A DNA stretch of 64,000 nt, from contig JBBHKE010002023.1 of the NCBI GenBank assembly GCA_037447655.1, positions 1 through 64,000 of the forward strand. Direction: 5' to 3'. Positions 47,583 through 58,479 of this stretch are shown here, piece by piece; positions within the stretch are counted from its first letter, which is position 1, and every line of letters starts with the position of its first letter. Origin of the DNA: Zygnema cylindricum. Taxonomy: Eukaryota > Streptophyta > Zygnematophyceae > Zygnematales > Zygnemataceae. Made by a program: the position numbers and the translations under genes. Below the pieces are notes generated by a model, which saw only the letters and a program-made list of their open reading frames with translations, searched no databases and was not told the origin of the DNA.

Positions 47583-49178
47583 TGTAACAGGGTTACAAGG
47601 TTGAGTACTTAGTGGCTAGAAACTAGGCTGCTATAATTGCGGTTGCAGAGCAGCGCAGCTGCGATTATAGATCAGCGCAACATAGCAGCATAACAACTTA
47701 GTAGAATAGCGTAGCGCAGCATAGCACGCACCGTGGCAGTATAGCAACGCCGCACAATGTAGATTTACCTGTATAGTTCTAGAAATATGTTTGGATAGAT
47801 CTCGGTTGACCGTGAAGGTCCACGTGTACACTTGTACATGTTGTCCATTGCCTATTCCAGCCATGGAATACTCACGGAAACACCCACAGACTACCTCAAA
47901 ACCAGTTGTGTTACAGACAGCACAGTTTACTCCACAATACACAGAATCACCTCAAACTGCACCAATATGCAGTATACCATATACACTGTAAACTCCCAAA
48001 GTTACAGACAAATCCACCAAGGCATATAGAAGATATAAGGTCCAGAGTTTTCCAAAAATAGGTGACAGCTTCACAAACTAACCACTTAGACTGTTCACAG
48101 AATCTTACAGAGATACTGGATTAAAATGAAACTTCACACACATATAGATTCTATATCATAGAACAACTCCACAAAGTTTCACATGAAAGAACCAAACAGA
48201 GTGATCACACCAACAGGTCAAAGATGTAGAAAACAGTTTGCCATTGCTTTGATAAACTTGACTGCGATACTCAAAATATTCTAAGTCCTACAAGTTATAC
48301 TCAGAGAGTTCACTACTGAATGTACGGAGGCATACCAGCCGTACGGTATCTACCATCTACTTAAACTATTGTAAGTATACCCGAATAGTACGAGGTATGT
48401 CAGACCGAACAAGTCTACACTAATAATTAATTAGCAAAAAGACAAACCTATGTTGTACATAATATTTACACCGACATCTCCACAATCTTCGTACGTCAAA
48501 AACCAAGATACCACTAAGTAAATATCAGTACTCACAATCTATACTAGTCATATTATTCGCAGCTGCGTCAGCTGCTTTATCCGTGCGGATCATATCAGGG
48601 TAACCGCAGCTGCGTTGACTCGTCTGCGTCGCAGCTGCTCCGTACCGGCGGCGCATATTCATCCAAAATAACTGCAGTAGCATTGTCCTGTTTGCGTCGC
48701 AACTGCGATGTACCGGCGGTGCCTGTTTCAACATTTCGTTTATTCCACATCGGATCGCTTCGCGATCCGCCGTCTTTTTGTCAATGCTTGTACCCGCCAC
48801 TCAGTGAGTCTTTTACATCACTTAAATTATATTCGTTTGTTCGCTCCCCCACTCGATGAATCCATTTGAATCTCCACATTAAATTCCATAGCGCACGAAC
48901 TGTCGCGTACGCACGAAACAAACTTTTGAAAACAACAGTACAGTGTTAGGTTCACTAGCAGCTAGTTAGTTTAAATAGTGGAGCAGACGTAGCAAAAAGA
49001 AAGACTCTTTGAGTAGACCTTTGGAGTTAGCTGCCAACTTGTAATCTTCCTCCCGATTAATAAAGCTTGACATTCATTTGTGAGTGCTGTGTACTCTTGT
49101 TGTTGCTACAGGGAGATCCTTGGAGTCTTTCCGCTGTGCATTATAGTCTGTTGTGGGTTATTATCCTTGTGTGTTACA
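47583..49178 (+). repeat. 5' LTR of the Gypsy element (split by a solo LTR)
   Basis: Begins tgtaacaggg and ends gtgttaca (inverted ends TGTAAC/GTTACA) one base before the primer site. Without the 1104-bp nested insertion it is about 490 bp. The start is inferred from the inverted ends because no second copy is available. Confidence 0.55.
47839..48937 (-). repeat. Solo LTR of family B, minus orientation
   Basis: 1099 bp, reverse complement of the LTRs at 11645 and 15562. It begins tgttgtcc and ends aaaacaaca, with a perfect target duplication gtaca at 47834-47838 and 48938-48942. Produced by recombination between the two LTRs of a former element. Confidence 0.93.
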
Positions 49179-49179
49179 T

Positions 49180-49191
49180 TGGTATCGGAGC
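49180..49191 (+). promoter_or_regulatory. Gypsy primer-binding site (tRNA-Met 3' end)
   Basis: tggtatcggagc matches the usual plant initiator tRNA-Met site tggtatcagagc with one mismatch. Confidence 0.75.
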
Positions 49192-49242
49192 TTTCCCTCG
49201 TGACTTGACAGCTTAGGAGAACACGGCGTATCTACCACGGAA

Positions 49243-49989
49243 ATGTTAGCGCAAGTTCTTCGGGAGTTGGAAAACGTCAGATTACAGAATGCTCAATTGA
49301 GTAACACCGTCGCAACTTTGGAATCTCGTCTTGGTGAACGACCTCATGGAGGCATGGAGAGAGACTTAAGAAGACCGAAGTTAAGACTTCCCGATGAGTT
49401 TGACCCGGCCATACATAGGAACCTTCGTGCGTGGCTATTCTCCATTGCGAATTACCTTGAGAATTTTCGTAGCCTATCGGATCGTGAGAAGATTCATTAT
49501 GCGGGTGGTCTTATAAAAGGGGCAGCGGGAGCATGGTTGACGACAATGGTGGAAAACGATGAAATACCGGCTGACTGGACCCTTTTCATTCAGCTCCTCC
49601 ATGACTCTTGGCAACCCGTCAATACGGTTAAGGCTGTAATGGATAAAATCGCAGTTTTGAAACAACTTACCTCGGTGTTGGAGTACACGCATCGGTTCTT
49701 GGAGTGCAAGGTTCAAATACCCTCGATGACAGAGGACGAAGCCGTGAATCGTTACGTTAAGGGGCTTAAGGCCTCCATTCGTAGGGATGTGGAACAATGG
49801 CTCGCTAGGGAAAGTATGACTCCTAGCCTCTCGGCGATTATCGAGTTTGCGGAATGGGCCGATTCAGTGGACTTCACCTTCTGTAGATCCTACCACTTTG
49901 GGTCGAGTAGCAGTGGGGGAGGTCGACGTGATGATGGTCCACCCCCCATGGAGCTCGGAGCAATTAATGAGGATAAGGAGGTGGTCTAG
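49243..49989 (+). CDS. Gypsy gag (capsid)
   Basis: The 248-codon frame starts with a coiled-coil-like segment (LAQVLRELENVRLQNAQLSN), then has the Gypsy gag core (LRAWLFSIANYLENF, DWTLFIQLLHDSW, YVKGLKASIRRDVEQW). It forms the particle shell. The frame stops at 49987-49989 before any zinc knuckle, and a different frame then carries the protease, so gag and pol are separated by frameshift or decay. Confidence 0.8.
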   Translation: MLAQVLRELENVRLQNAQLSNTVATLESRLGERPHGGMERDLRRPKLRLPDEFDPAIHRNLRAWLFSIANYLENFRSLSDREKIHYAGGLIKGAAGAWLTTMVENDEIPADWTLFIQLLHDSWQPVNTVKAVMDKIAVLKQLTSVLEYTHRFLECKVQIPSMTEDEAVNRYVKGLKASIRRDVEQWLARESMTPSLSAIIEFAEWADSVDFTFCRSYHFGSSSSGGGRRDDGPPPMELGAINEDKEVV

Positions 49990-50084
49990 ATGGAAGGGTG
50001 GGTTGGGAAATCCTGCCAGCTTGATGCGGTTCCCGAATCATATGCCAGGAATGCCCAAAAGGAGGTCCTAAGAAGAAAAACGTT

Positions 50085-50488
50085 ATGAGGTTAGCTGGCG
50101 AAGGGGGAGATCCTTTAATATTTCAGGGTCGAATCGAAGTGAGCGCAGCTAGCGTCATGGTGGACTCCGGCGCATCGTGGAACTTCATCAACGGCGACGG
50201 TGAAAAAGTTGAAACTTCCTCTCGTGGTGCTAACGGATCCTCGGTCAATGCAACTGGCCGGCGGAAGTTCCTTATCCATTACTCATCGTACTCCGAGGTT
50301 ACGCGTTGGAAATTGGGAAATTCTATTGGTTTGACACTCTTCATGTATTACCGCTTGGAGACCATGAAGTAATTTTGGGGAAACCGTGGCTGCAAAAGTG
50401 GAATTCGACATTCGATTGGAGAAGTGGCGACATGAGAGTGCGAAAAGGTGAAAAAGAGTTTGAGGTAAAGGTGGGAGCGGCTGGTTAG
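50085..50488 (+). pseudogene. Gypsy aspartic protease region
   Basis: VMVDSGASWNFIN (near 50155-50195) is the retropepsin active site. After a frameshift near 50300 the frame to 50488 has LGDHEVILGKPWL, the conserved ILG element. Confidence 0.75.
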
Positions 50489-50560
50489 GGATCGGAAGAG
50501 GGACGCCTACTTTCGACCTTACAGCTTAAGAGGGCACTCAATTAGGGGGAGACAATTGAT

Positions 50561-51326
50561 ATGGTTGTCGTCCAACCTATGGAGGAAAGGAAGGAGGGGA
50601 TTCCGGAAGAATGGAGTAAGAAGGACCCCGACTTAGACTCGAAAGAGAGTGACGACACCGGAAAGACTTCCGTAGAGGCCCTGAAAGTCGTGACAAAACT
50701 TCTCGAGGAGTATGTTGATATCTTTCCCCCGAAGCTCCTAAAAGGCTTACCTCCGAATCGCGAAGTAGACCACAAGATCGAGCTTGTTCCCGGAGCAGTA
50801 CCCCCGACAAATCGGATGTACAAGATGAGCTACACCGAATTGGATGAACTCAAAAAGCAACTTGCGGAGTTGGTCGAAGCCGGAGCAATCGAACCGAGCA
50901 AGTCACCGTATGGAGCCCCCGTCCCTCTTCGTGAATAAGAAGGATGGAGGTTTTTGGATGTGTGTGGATTATGGAGCGTTAAACAAGTTAACGGTGAAAA
51001 ATGCGTACCCTCTACCGAGGATAGACAAACTGTTGGATCGACTACGAGGTGCTAAATATATTTTGAAGATAGACCTGCGAAGTGGCTATCACCAAATCAG
51101 AATTGCCGAGGAAGATGTGGAAAAGACGTCGTTTAGAACTCGGTACGGTCATTTCCAATTTTGGGTTATGCCGTTTGGATTGACCAACGCACCGGCAACC
51201 TTTATGCATTTGATGAATTCCATCTTTCGGCAATATTAAGACGCCTTCGTCATTGTCTTCTTGGACGACATCTTGGTGTATAGTAAGACATTGGAGGATC
51301 ACGTGGAGCATCTGCGAACGGTCTTT
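50561..51326 (+). pseudogene. Gypsy reverse transcriptase (truncated)
   Basis: The sequence runs over LPPNREVDHKIELVPGA, a frameshift near 50930, then [34 protein letters not shown] and [16 protein letters not shown] at 51237-51239 follows. The active-site motif FLDDILVYS lies at about 51258-51284. The domain is cut at 51326 by an LTR fragment, and about 70 residues to the thumb are missing. Confidence 0.85.
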
Positions 51327-51567
51327 TGCAATTCTGTGTCCTCCATCGTACCACAAAATACAGGAAGCCTCTAGATAGTATTTAACTAACCCACTTTAAG
51401 CCACAACCACTGCTGTCCAAGAAGGCAAACTGACAATTTGACTGCACCCCTGTGTAGCCTGGACTCCCTTGAGTCCGTAGAAAAAATAATCACTGAAAAA
51501 GGCCAACCAGGCAATAAGTTATAGGGTGGCAAAGATGCCAAATTTATACAAACTCTCATGGAGCGTT
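51327..51567 (-). repeat. Copia LTR fragment inside the Gypsy RT
   Basis: About 240 bp matching the first part (plus-strand sense) of the LTRs at 52085 and 57429, with more divergence than those two show from each other. It replaces part of the RT coding sequence, so an insertion was followed by deletion. Confidence 0.85.
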
Positions 51568-52079
51568 CTTGGATTATGCTCCTACTATCGCCGTTTGTCG
51601 AAGGTTTTGCAAAAATTGTTGCACCACTCACATAATTACTTAAGAATGACATGCCCTATGAGTGGAAAACGGCGCAAAGGGCAGCCTTTGACACGCTAAA
51701 GGAGCGGTTGGTTACCGCCTTTGTGTTAGCTATCCCCAACCCGGAATTACCTTGGACGATAATCACCGACGCTAGCGATACGGCTATTGGAGCGATCCTT
51801 ATGTATGATCAAGGAAAAGGCCTTCAACCCATTGCCTACGACAGTCGAAAACTAAAGGCAGCGGAGCTTAACTGGGCAACCCATGAAAAAGAGACAATCG
51901 CCATTATTAATGCGTTGGAGGTTTGGAAATGTTACGTTTAAGGGAAGCTGATCACGATCATCACCGATCACCACGCCCTACAATATCTTCAGACCTAGCC
52001 AAAGTTGTCAAAGAAACAAGTGCGATTGATGACGTTTCTTCATACCTTCGGGCCGGAACTAGCTATTGAGTATTACGAA
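51568..52079 (+). pseudogene. Gypsy RT thumb and RNase H
   Basis: CSYYRRF and KTAQRAAFDTLKERL lead into ITDASDTAIGAILMYDQ, DSRKLKAAELNWATHEKETIAI and ITDHHALQYLQT, the standard Gypsy RNase H block. Stops occur at 51632-51640, 51939-51941 and near 51998. Reading reaches IEYYEPG, where the Copia interrupts it. Confidence 0.85.
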
Positions 52080-52084
52080 CCCGG

Positions 52085-53086
52085 TGCAATTCTGTGTCCT
52101 CCATTGGACTACAGAATACAGGAAGCCTCTAGATAGTATTTAACTAACCCACTTTAAGCCACGACCACTTCTGCCCAAGAAGGCAAACTGAGAATTTGAC
52201 TGCACCCCTGTGTAGCGTGGACTCCCTTGAGTCCGTAGCAAAAAGAATCACTGAAAACGGCCAACCAGGCGATAAGTTATGAGCCGGCAAAAATGCAAAT
52301 TTTTACAAAGCTCTCTTAGAGAGAGGTGTCTGTCTACCAAATATTTCCTAAGTCCTAAATCCCTCTCACAACCCCTATCTACTAAAGTACGAACCAATAG
52401 TATTACTGTAAAGTACAGAAAGGAACTATGGCCGATGTACTTTCTGTACGGCCGGTGTACGACAAGGCTCTTGAGTGGACGCGTGTCATTTTTCCACTTG
52501 TCCGTATTTCCTCCGGAATTCCCGCGACCGAATGTCATCCTTCCACGCGGCGCCACGTCATGCCACGTCCATAAAATCCAAAGTGACCATTCCGCGATCT
52601 CGGCGACGATGTGCGCCGTCGGATTAAATCCGACATTAAATGTCGACCGTTTAAAGTGTCTGTTTCATTTGTTTCGTGCGAAATGACGTTTCGCACTAAA
52701 CTTTAACAAGTTCTATGTTCGTTTCGTTTTATATTCCAGTTAGATCATTTCGGTACTATACAACAGTTTATATATGAATGAAACCCTATATAATCTAACG
52801 GACTTCTACGACAGACTGATTAGAGCTAACGGCTACGCCGCGCTCTACCGGTCGGGGGTTCGAGTCCTGTCGGACTCAACCTTTTGTTGAGAATGACTTA
52901 AGTCACTCTTTAGTCCTTCCTATGGAGCTGAGGCAGCCATGGCTCCATCGCTCTCTCTCTCTTTCAATGACTACAACAAGTATGGGGGAGAGAGAGAAGA
53001 GATGGAGGCAGGCTGCCATCATTTCTTATATATGTTTCCGCTAATTTATTTTAAACTAGAAAATACAAAAACTACTTATTTCAACA
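52085..53086 (-). repeat. 3' LTR of Copia family A
   Basis: 1002 bp, tgcaattctg…ttatttcaaca on the plus strand. The purine tract (ctccccttattttctag, plus-strand sense) abuts it at 53087. Contains the tRNA-like segment at 52811-52885. Confidence 0.95.
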
Positions 53087-53099
53087 CTCCCCTTATTTT

Positions 53100-56000
53100 C
53101 TAGTCTATTTTTAATTTTTCTTTTAATCCACATTTTTCCCTGCAGTATTTTAATTTCGGCGAGGGTACAGGTTTGGTCATCATGTCCGCTACCATTTCCT
53201 CATCAGATCTATATACAAGATTCACTATTTTATTCTCAACTTTTTCTCTTACAAAACTTAATCTTATGTCCATATGTTTAGCCTTAAAATGATGTTTTGG
53301 ATTTGCTGCAATTGCTATGGCCGCTTGATTATCACAAAACACTTCATGCACTCCCTCCTTCATATACCCAAGTTCTTGCAGCAAGGACTTGACCCACATC
53401 AACTCTTTCACAGCAGAACAAGAGGCCATGTACTCAGCCTCCATGGTGGACTGTGCAACCACCTTTTGTTGCTTACTGCTCCAACAGCATGCACCTTCCC
53501 CAACATACAACACATACCCAGAAGTGCATCGTCTCATAGGTGCGTCCCCATAACTGGCATCACTCCAAGTAGTGATGTCAGTGTGCTCCCCTCCCAAATG
53601 CAACCATAACTCTCTGGTTCCAACCAGATATCTCATGACTCTCTTGGCTGCCTCCCAATCCCTCTTCCTAGGATCATTCAGACTCCTACTGAGTACTCCA
53701 ACTGCTGCCGCTATGTCCGGCCTGGTACAATTCATAAAATAGATTAAACTTCCTACGACCTGTCTATAAGGGATAGTCTTCATAAACTCTCTCTCTTCAA
53801 TACTCATTTGATCATCTAAGATAATTACTCCTCCTTCTACACTCCCATCACTTACTTTTTTCAAGTCCATGGGAGTGGTACAACTGTTAGCATTTTCCAC
53901 TGGAATTTCTCAAGCATATTACCTATTGCTTCTTTCTGAGTAAGTCTGATAATCTTCTTCCCCCTATCTCTCTCCATCTGAATCCCCAAGATATATTTTG
54001 CCTCCCCTAAATCCTTCATATCAAATCTGCTTCTAAGTTCTGTTTTTAACTTATTGATCTTTTCCAAGGATTTACTCAACACAAGCAGATCATCCACATA
54101 AATTGCAATAAAAATGACACCATTCTCATCTTCAAACATATAGATAGAATGGTCAGAGCTTATACGGATATATCCCAGACTGGTAAGAAACTCATCTAGT
54201 TTCTTGTTCCACTGTCGGGGAGCCTGCTTTAGTCCATATAAGGACTTTATGAGCCTGCAGACTTTGCTCTCTTCTCCTTCCTCCACGAACCCCTCGGGTT
54301 GTCTCATGAAAATTTCTTCCTCTAACTCACCATTAAGAAACGCAGTCTTAATGTCCATCTGATGGATTTCCATGTCTTCCGCTGCTGCTAGGCTGAGGAG
54401 AATCCTTACTGATGGGAACCGAACAACTTGAGCAAAGGTCTCCTCATAGTCAATCCCTTCCTTTTGGGTGAACCCCTTCGCTACCAATCGAGCCTTATAT
54501 CTTTCAATGGTATTATCTGGGTTCAGTTTTAGTTTAAATACCCATTTACACCCAATAGGTTTTCTGTCTGGAGGACAATCTGCTAATTCCCATGTATTTG
54601 CTTCCATGATAGAAGCCATCTCATCATTTATAGCTCTAATCCATCTTTCTTTCTCTGGACTATTCACTACCTCCGAGTAAGACTGAGGCTCATCAGGGTG
54701 AGATAGCTTAGTTACCTTATGAGCGACTTGTTTTTCCTGTAATCTTTTGCTGCTCCTTCTTCCTCCCTCAAACTCTGAAGCAAGAATGGATGGAAGTCTT
54801 GGATTTCTTCTCACTGTTTCATCTGCTCCCCTATCCATGGAAACCGGTTCTTGTCCCGCTTCTTCTATCTCCTCGAAGTCCATAGGAGTATGTGAGGTTT
54901 CCGGTGAGTCTCCTGTATCTTGGATCTCCCTTGAATCTGTAATCACGGTGTCACCCATATCCCTTTCGGGAACGACCGAGTTCTCCTCACTTTCAGACTC
55001 AAATCTGATCCTAATCTTCTTTGTATATTTGAAGGGGTCAAATGACTTCCCTTCATCCATGACAACTAAGTGTTTGACCAGAATGATATCTTTCTTTGCC
55101 AAGTCATATACTCTATATCCCTTAACATCCTCATCATATCCCACAAAGTATCCAGGTTTTCCCTTAGCATCTAGTTTCCAGTTTTTCCTATCTGTGTCAA
55201 GACTGTAAACTTGGCTACCAAATACTTTAAGGTGTGAGATATCTGGTTTCCTTCCAACCCATCTCTCATAAGGTGTGACTCCCTTTACAGCTGAGGTGAG
55301 GACTCTATTCTTAATATAGTTGGCACAGTTCATTGCCTCTGCCCAAAATCTCTTTCCTATTTTCTTGTCTGCCAACATACTGCATGCACTATCTCCTAGT
55401 GTTCTATTCAACCTCTCAGCTACCCCATTTTGTTCCGGGTTATATGGTATAGTTTTCTGGTGTTGCACTCCCTCATCTCTCAGATATTCCTCAAACTGGT
55501 TAGAGGTATATTCCCCCCCATTATCACTCCTTATCCTCTTAATAGGGGTTTCATGCAACTTCTCACTCCAAGCTTTATATTCTTTGAAGTAAGTGGATGC
55601 TTCAGACTTATTTTTCAGAAAGTAGACTCTAGAGTATCTAGACCAATCATCAGTTATTGTCATCATAAACCTCTTTCCTCCAACCGAAGGTACTTTTGCA
55701 GGTCCCCAAATATCTGTGTGGACCAAATCTAACACTTTCTCACCTCTATATGTGGCGGCTTTGGGAAAGGGAAGTCTGTGAGCCTTACCTTGAGCACAAC
55801 CACTACAATCATCCATTATTTCATTATCCCCAAACTGAATGCCATCTACTACCCCAAGCTTTTTCATTTCCCTTAACCTATCAAAATGCACATGCCCCAA
55901 ACGCTTATGCCAAATCATCACCTTAGGAACACCAACATAGTAAGCATTCTTCTTTTCATTACTCAAGTTAAGCCTAAACATTCCTTGGCTACCCTTTTCT

Positions 56001-57448
56001 GCTGTGAAGTAAACTTCATTCCCATACTTAGCTGTAAAGACTCCCTTTCTGGTGAAGGTATCAAACTCTTTGTCATCTAACACAGACGTAGAGACAAGAT
56101 TTTTACTCAGCTGAGGAATGTAAAGTACATCTGAGAATGTAAGTATAGAGGTCTTACCCTCCACTAAGACTTTCAGATCTACTGATCCCTCTAGATCTGT
56201 AGTAACCACTCTCCCATCCCCATACTCTATCTCTACAGTAGGAATCTTTCGTAGCTTAGTGAAGAGTTCTTTATCACGGCACATATGCATGGATGCACCT
56301 GAGTCAATGATCCATCCTTCCTGTGGAGCTTCCCGAATTGCTCCAAGGGCACACTTCAGTCTCCGAGGGATCTCCTTCTCCTCCAGACTCTCGTCAAGAA
56401 GAAGCTCCCCATCCTCCTCAAATGACTCATCCTCGATTTCTGCTGACACTTTTGTAACCACAAGTGCCTTTTTCTTCCCTCCGGAAGAACCCCCTCCACG
56501 GTTTTCTTGGAGCCTCAGCTCTGACAACTTGACACAATCTGCAATAAAGTGTCCCGGCTTTTTGCAATAATGACAAAGACCCTTTGGGGGCCTCTGTCCC
56601 CCAGAATTATCTCTTTCCCCTCTATAAGGTTTCTTCGGATCCTTCCCCCATCGGTCCCCTCCTGCTGCTAGAGCTTGAATGCTCTTTCCTCCTCTCCTAA
56701 TCTCCATTGTGTTTTCCTGCACAAGTATCATCCTGACTACTGTGTTCCATTTCCATGAACTATCAAGCATTTCCTGTACTCGGTACACTATGTTTTCGAA
56801 CTCATCTGGTAATTTCATGATTAGGGTGTTAACTTTCATTTTCATTGTACCTGTCCACCCGGCACTTTCCATTTCCATATACAAACAAGAAAGATCATTA
56901 CAGTAATCTACCATCTTTCCTCCTTTGTAAGTGTAACTCAATAGCTTTTGCTCAGCCAACTGGAGCTCGTGAATAGTTCCAGCTCTATAAATCTCCACCA
57001 AACTCTCCCACAATTCCTCTGCCTTGTAAATGTGAAGATGAGGAGTGGCCAAACCTTGAGTGAGGTGCCTCAAAATGAAGTTCTTGGCAGCCATGTTTAC
57101 ATCCTCCCACATTTGAGTATCGTTCTCCACGGTCTTCACGGTCGCCGTTCCCGATACTGTGGCAATAGGAGTGAGGGGTGTCTCCTTCCCTTTCTCCTTT
57201 TCAGACACACTGCTGTCCCCATCATCTGCCTCCTCCGCTGAGGCAGCCGTTGTTGCAGAAAACCTTACTCCCCCAAATCCTGGTGGAGTTCCCGAAGGTG
57301 GACGTTTCACTTGTCCACTGACGATACCCCAGTATCGTTTTTCACACAAAGCTCCCATCATCATGGCTTCCGAATAGATGAACCCAGATCCATTGAAGGT
57401 GGGCACCTTAGAGGGTGGGCCCATAACCTGCAATTCTGTGTCCTCCAT
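53100..57448 (-). CDS. Copia gag-pol polyprotein (one frameshift)
   Basis: One frame runs from 57448 to 53861 (1195 codons), and the C-terminal part continues in the next frame (53900-53100) after a one-base shift near 53880-53890. In order: gag; zinc knuckle CHYCKKPGHFIADC (about residue 290); protease DSGAS (about 380); WHKRLGH pre-integrase; integrase with HTDIWGP and SDNGGEY (about 643); reverse transcriptase with YKARLVAKGFTQ, MDIKTAFLNGELEEE, LYGLKQAPRQW and YVDD (about 1118); RNase H with WSDASYGD and TMEAEYMAS. The gag-PR-INT-RT-RH order is diagnostic of Copia. An ATG in the primer site (57424) is an alternative start, nine codons in; MGP there is shared with family B gag. Confidence 0.95.
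57414..57428 (-). promoter_or_regulatory. Copia primer-binding site: half of initiator tRNA-Met
   Basis: On the minus strand ggttatgggcccacc directly follows the LTR. It is complementary over 15 nt to the anticodon stem-loop of plant initiator tRNA-Met (ggtgggcccataacc), not to its 3' end. This is the priming arrangement known for Drosophila copia. Confidence 0.8.
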
Positions 57449-58474
57449 TGGACTACAGAATACAGGAAGCCTCTAGATAGTATTTAACTAACCCACTTTA
57501 AGCCACGACCACTTCTGCCCAAGAAGGCAAACTGAGAATTTGACTGCACCCCTGTGTAGCCTGGACTCCCTTGAGTCCGTAGCAAAAAGAATCACTGAAA
57601 ACGCCTGGACTCCCTTGAGTCCGTAGCAAAAAGAATCACTGAAAACGGCCAACCAGGCGATAAGTTATGAGCCGGCAAAAATGCCAATTTATACAAAGCT
57701 CTCTTAGAGAGAGGTGTCTGTCTACCAAATATTTCCTAAGTCCTAAATCCCTCTCACAACCCCTATCTACTAAAGTACGAACCAATCGTATTACTGTAAA
57801 GTACAGAACGGTACTATGGCCGATGTACTTTCTGTACGGCCGGTGTACGACAAGGCTCTTGAGTGGACGCGTGTCATTTTTCCACTTGTACGTATTTCCT
57901 CCGGAATTCCCGCGACCGAATGTCATCCTTCCACGCGGCGCCACGTCATGCCACGTCCATAAAATCCAAAGTGACCATTCCGCGATCTCGGCGACGATGT
58001 GCGCCGTCGGATTAAATCCGACATTAAATGTCGACCGTTTAAAGTGTCTGTTTCATTTGTTTCTTGCGAAATGACGTTTCGCACTAAAATTTAACAAGTT
58101 CTATGTTCGTTTCGTTTTATATTCCAGTTAGATCATTTCGGTACTATACAACAGTTTATATATGAATGAAACCCTATATAATCTAACGAACTTCTACGAC
58201 AGACTGATTAGAGCTAACGGCTACGCCGCGCTCTACCGGTCGGGGGTTCGAGTCCTGTCGGACTCAACCTTTTGTTGAGAATGACTTAAGTCACTCTTTA
58301 GTCCTTCCTATGGAGCTGAGGCAGCCATGGCTCCATCGCTCTCTCTCTCTTTCAGTGACTACAACAAGTATGGGGGAGAGAGAGAAGAGATGGAGGCAGG
58401 CTGCCATCATTTCTTATATATGTTTCCGCTAATTTATTTTAAACTAGAAAATACAAAAACTACTTATTTCAACA
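57429..58474 (-). repeat. 5' LTR of Copia family A
   Basis: 1046 bp. A 44-bp unit (cctggactcccttgagtccg…) is tandemly duplicated at about 57560-57647; otherwise collinear with 52085-53086. Contains the tRNA-like segment at 58199-58273. Confidence 0.95.
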
Positions 58475-58479
58475 CCCGG

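Larger units (their letters stand above)
52085..58474 (-). mobile_element. Nearly intact Copia retrotransposon (family A)
   Basis: Left LTR 52085-53086, right LTR 57429-58474, target duplication cccgg at 52080-52084 and 58475-58479. The LTRs differ by about eleven substitutions by eye, plus one 44-bp tandem duplication in the right one, so insertion is recent. Removing it restores the Gypsy frame (…YEPG then ADALSRRPGE). Primer site and purine tract abut the LTRs. Only one frameshift is seen in the polyprotein. Confidence 0.95.

Noticed and set aside
58199-58273. Genuine tRNA gene
   Set aside because: T-stem pairing is poor and it recurs only within LTRs, so it is called tRNA-like.
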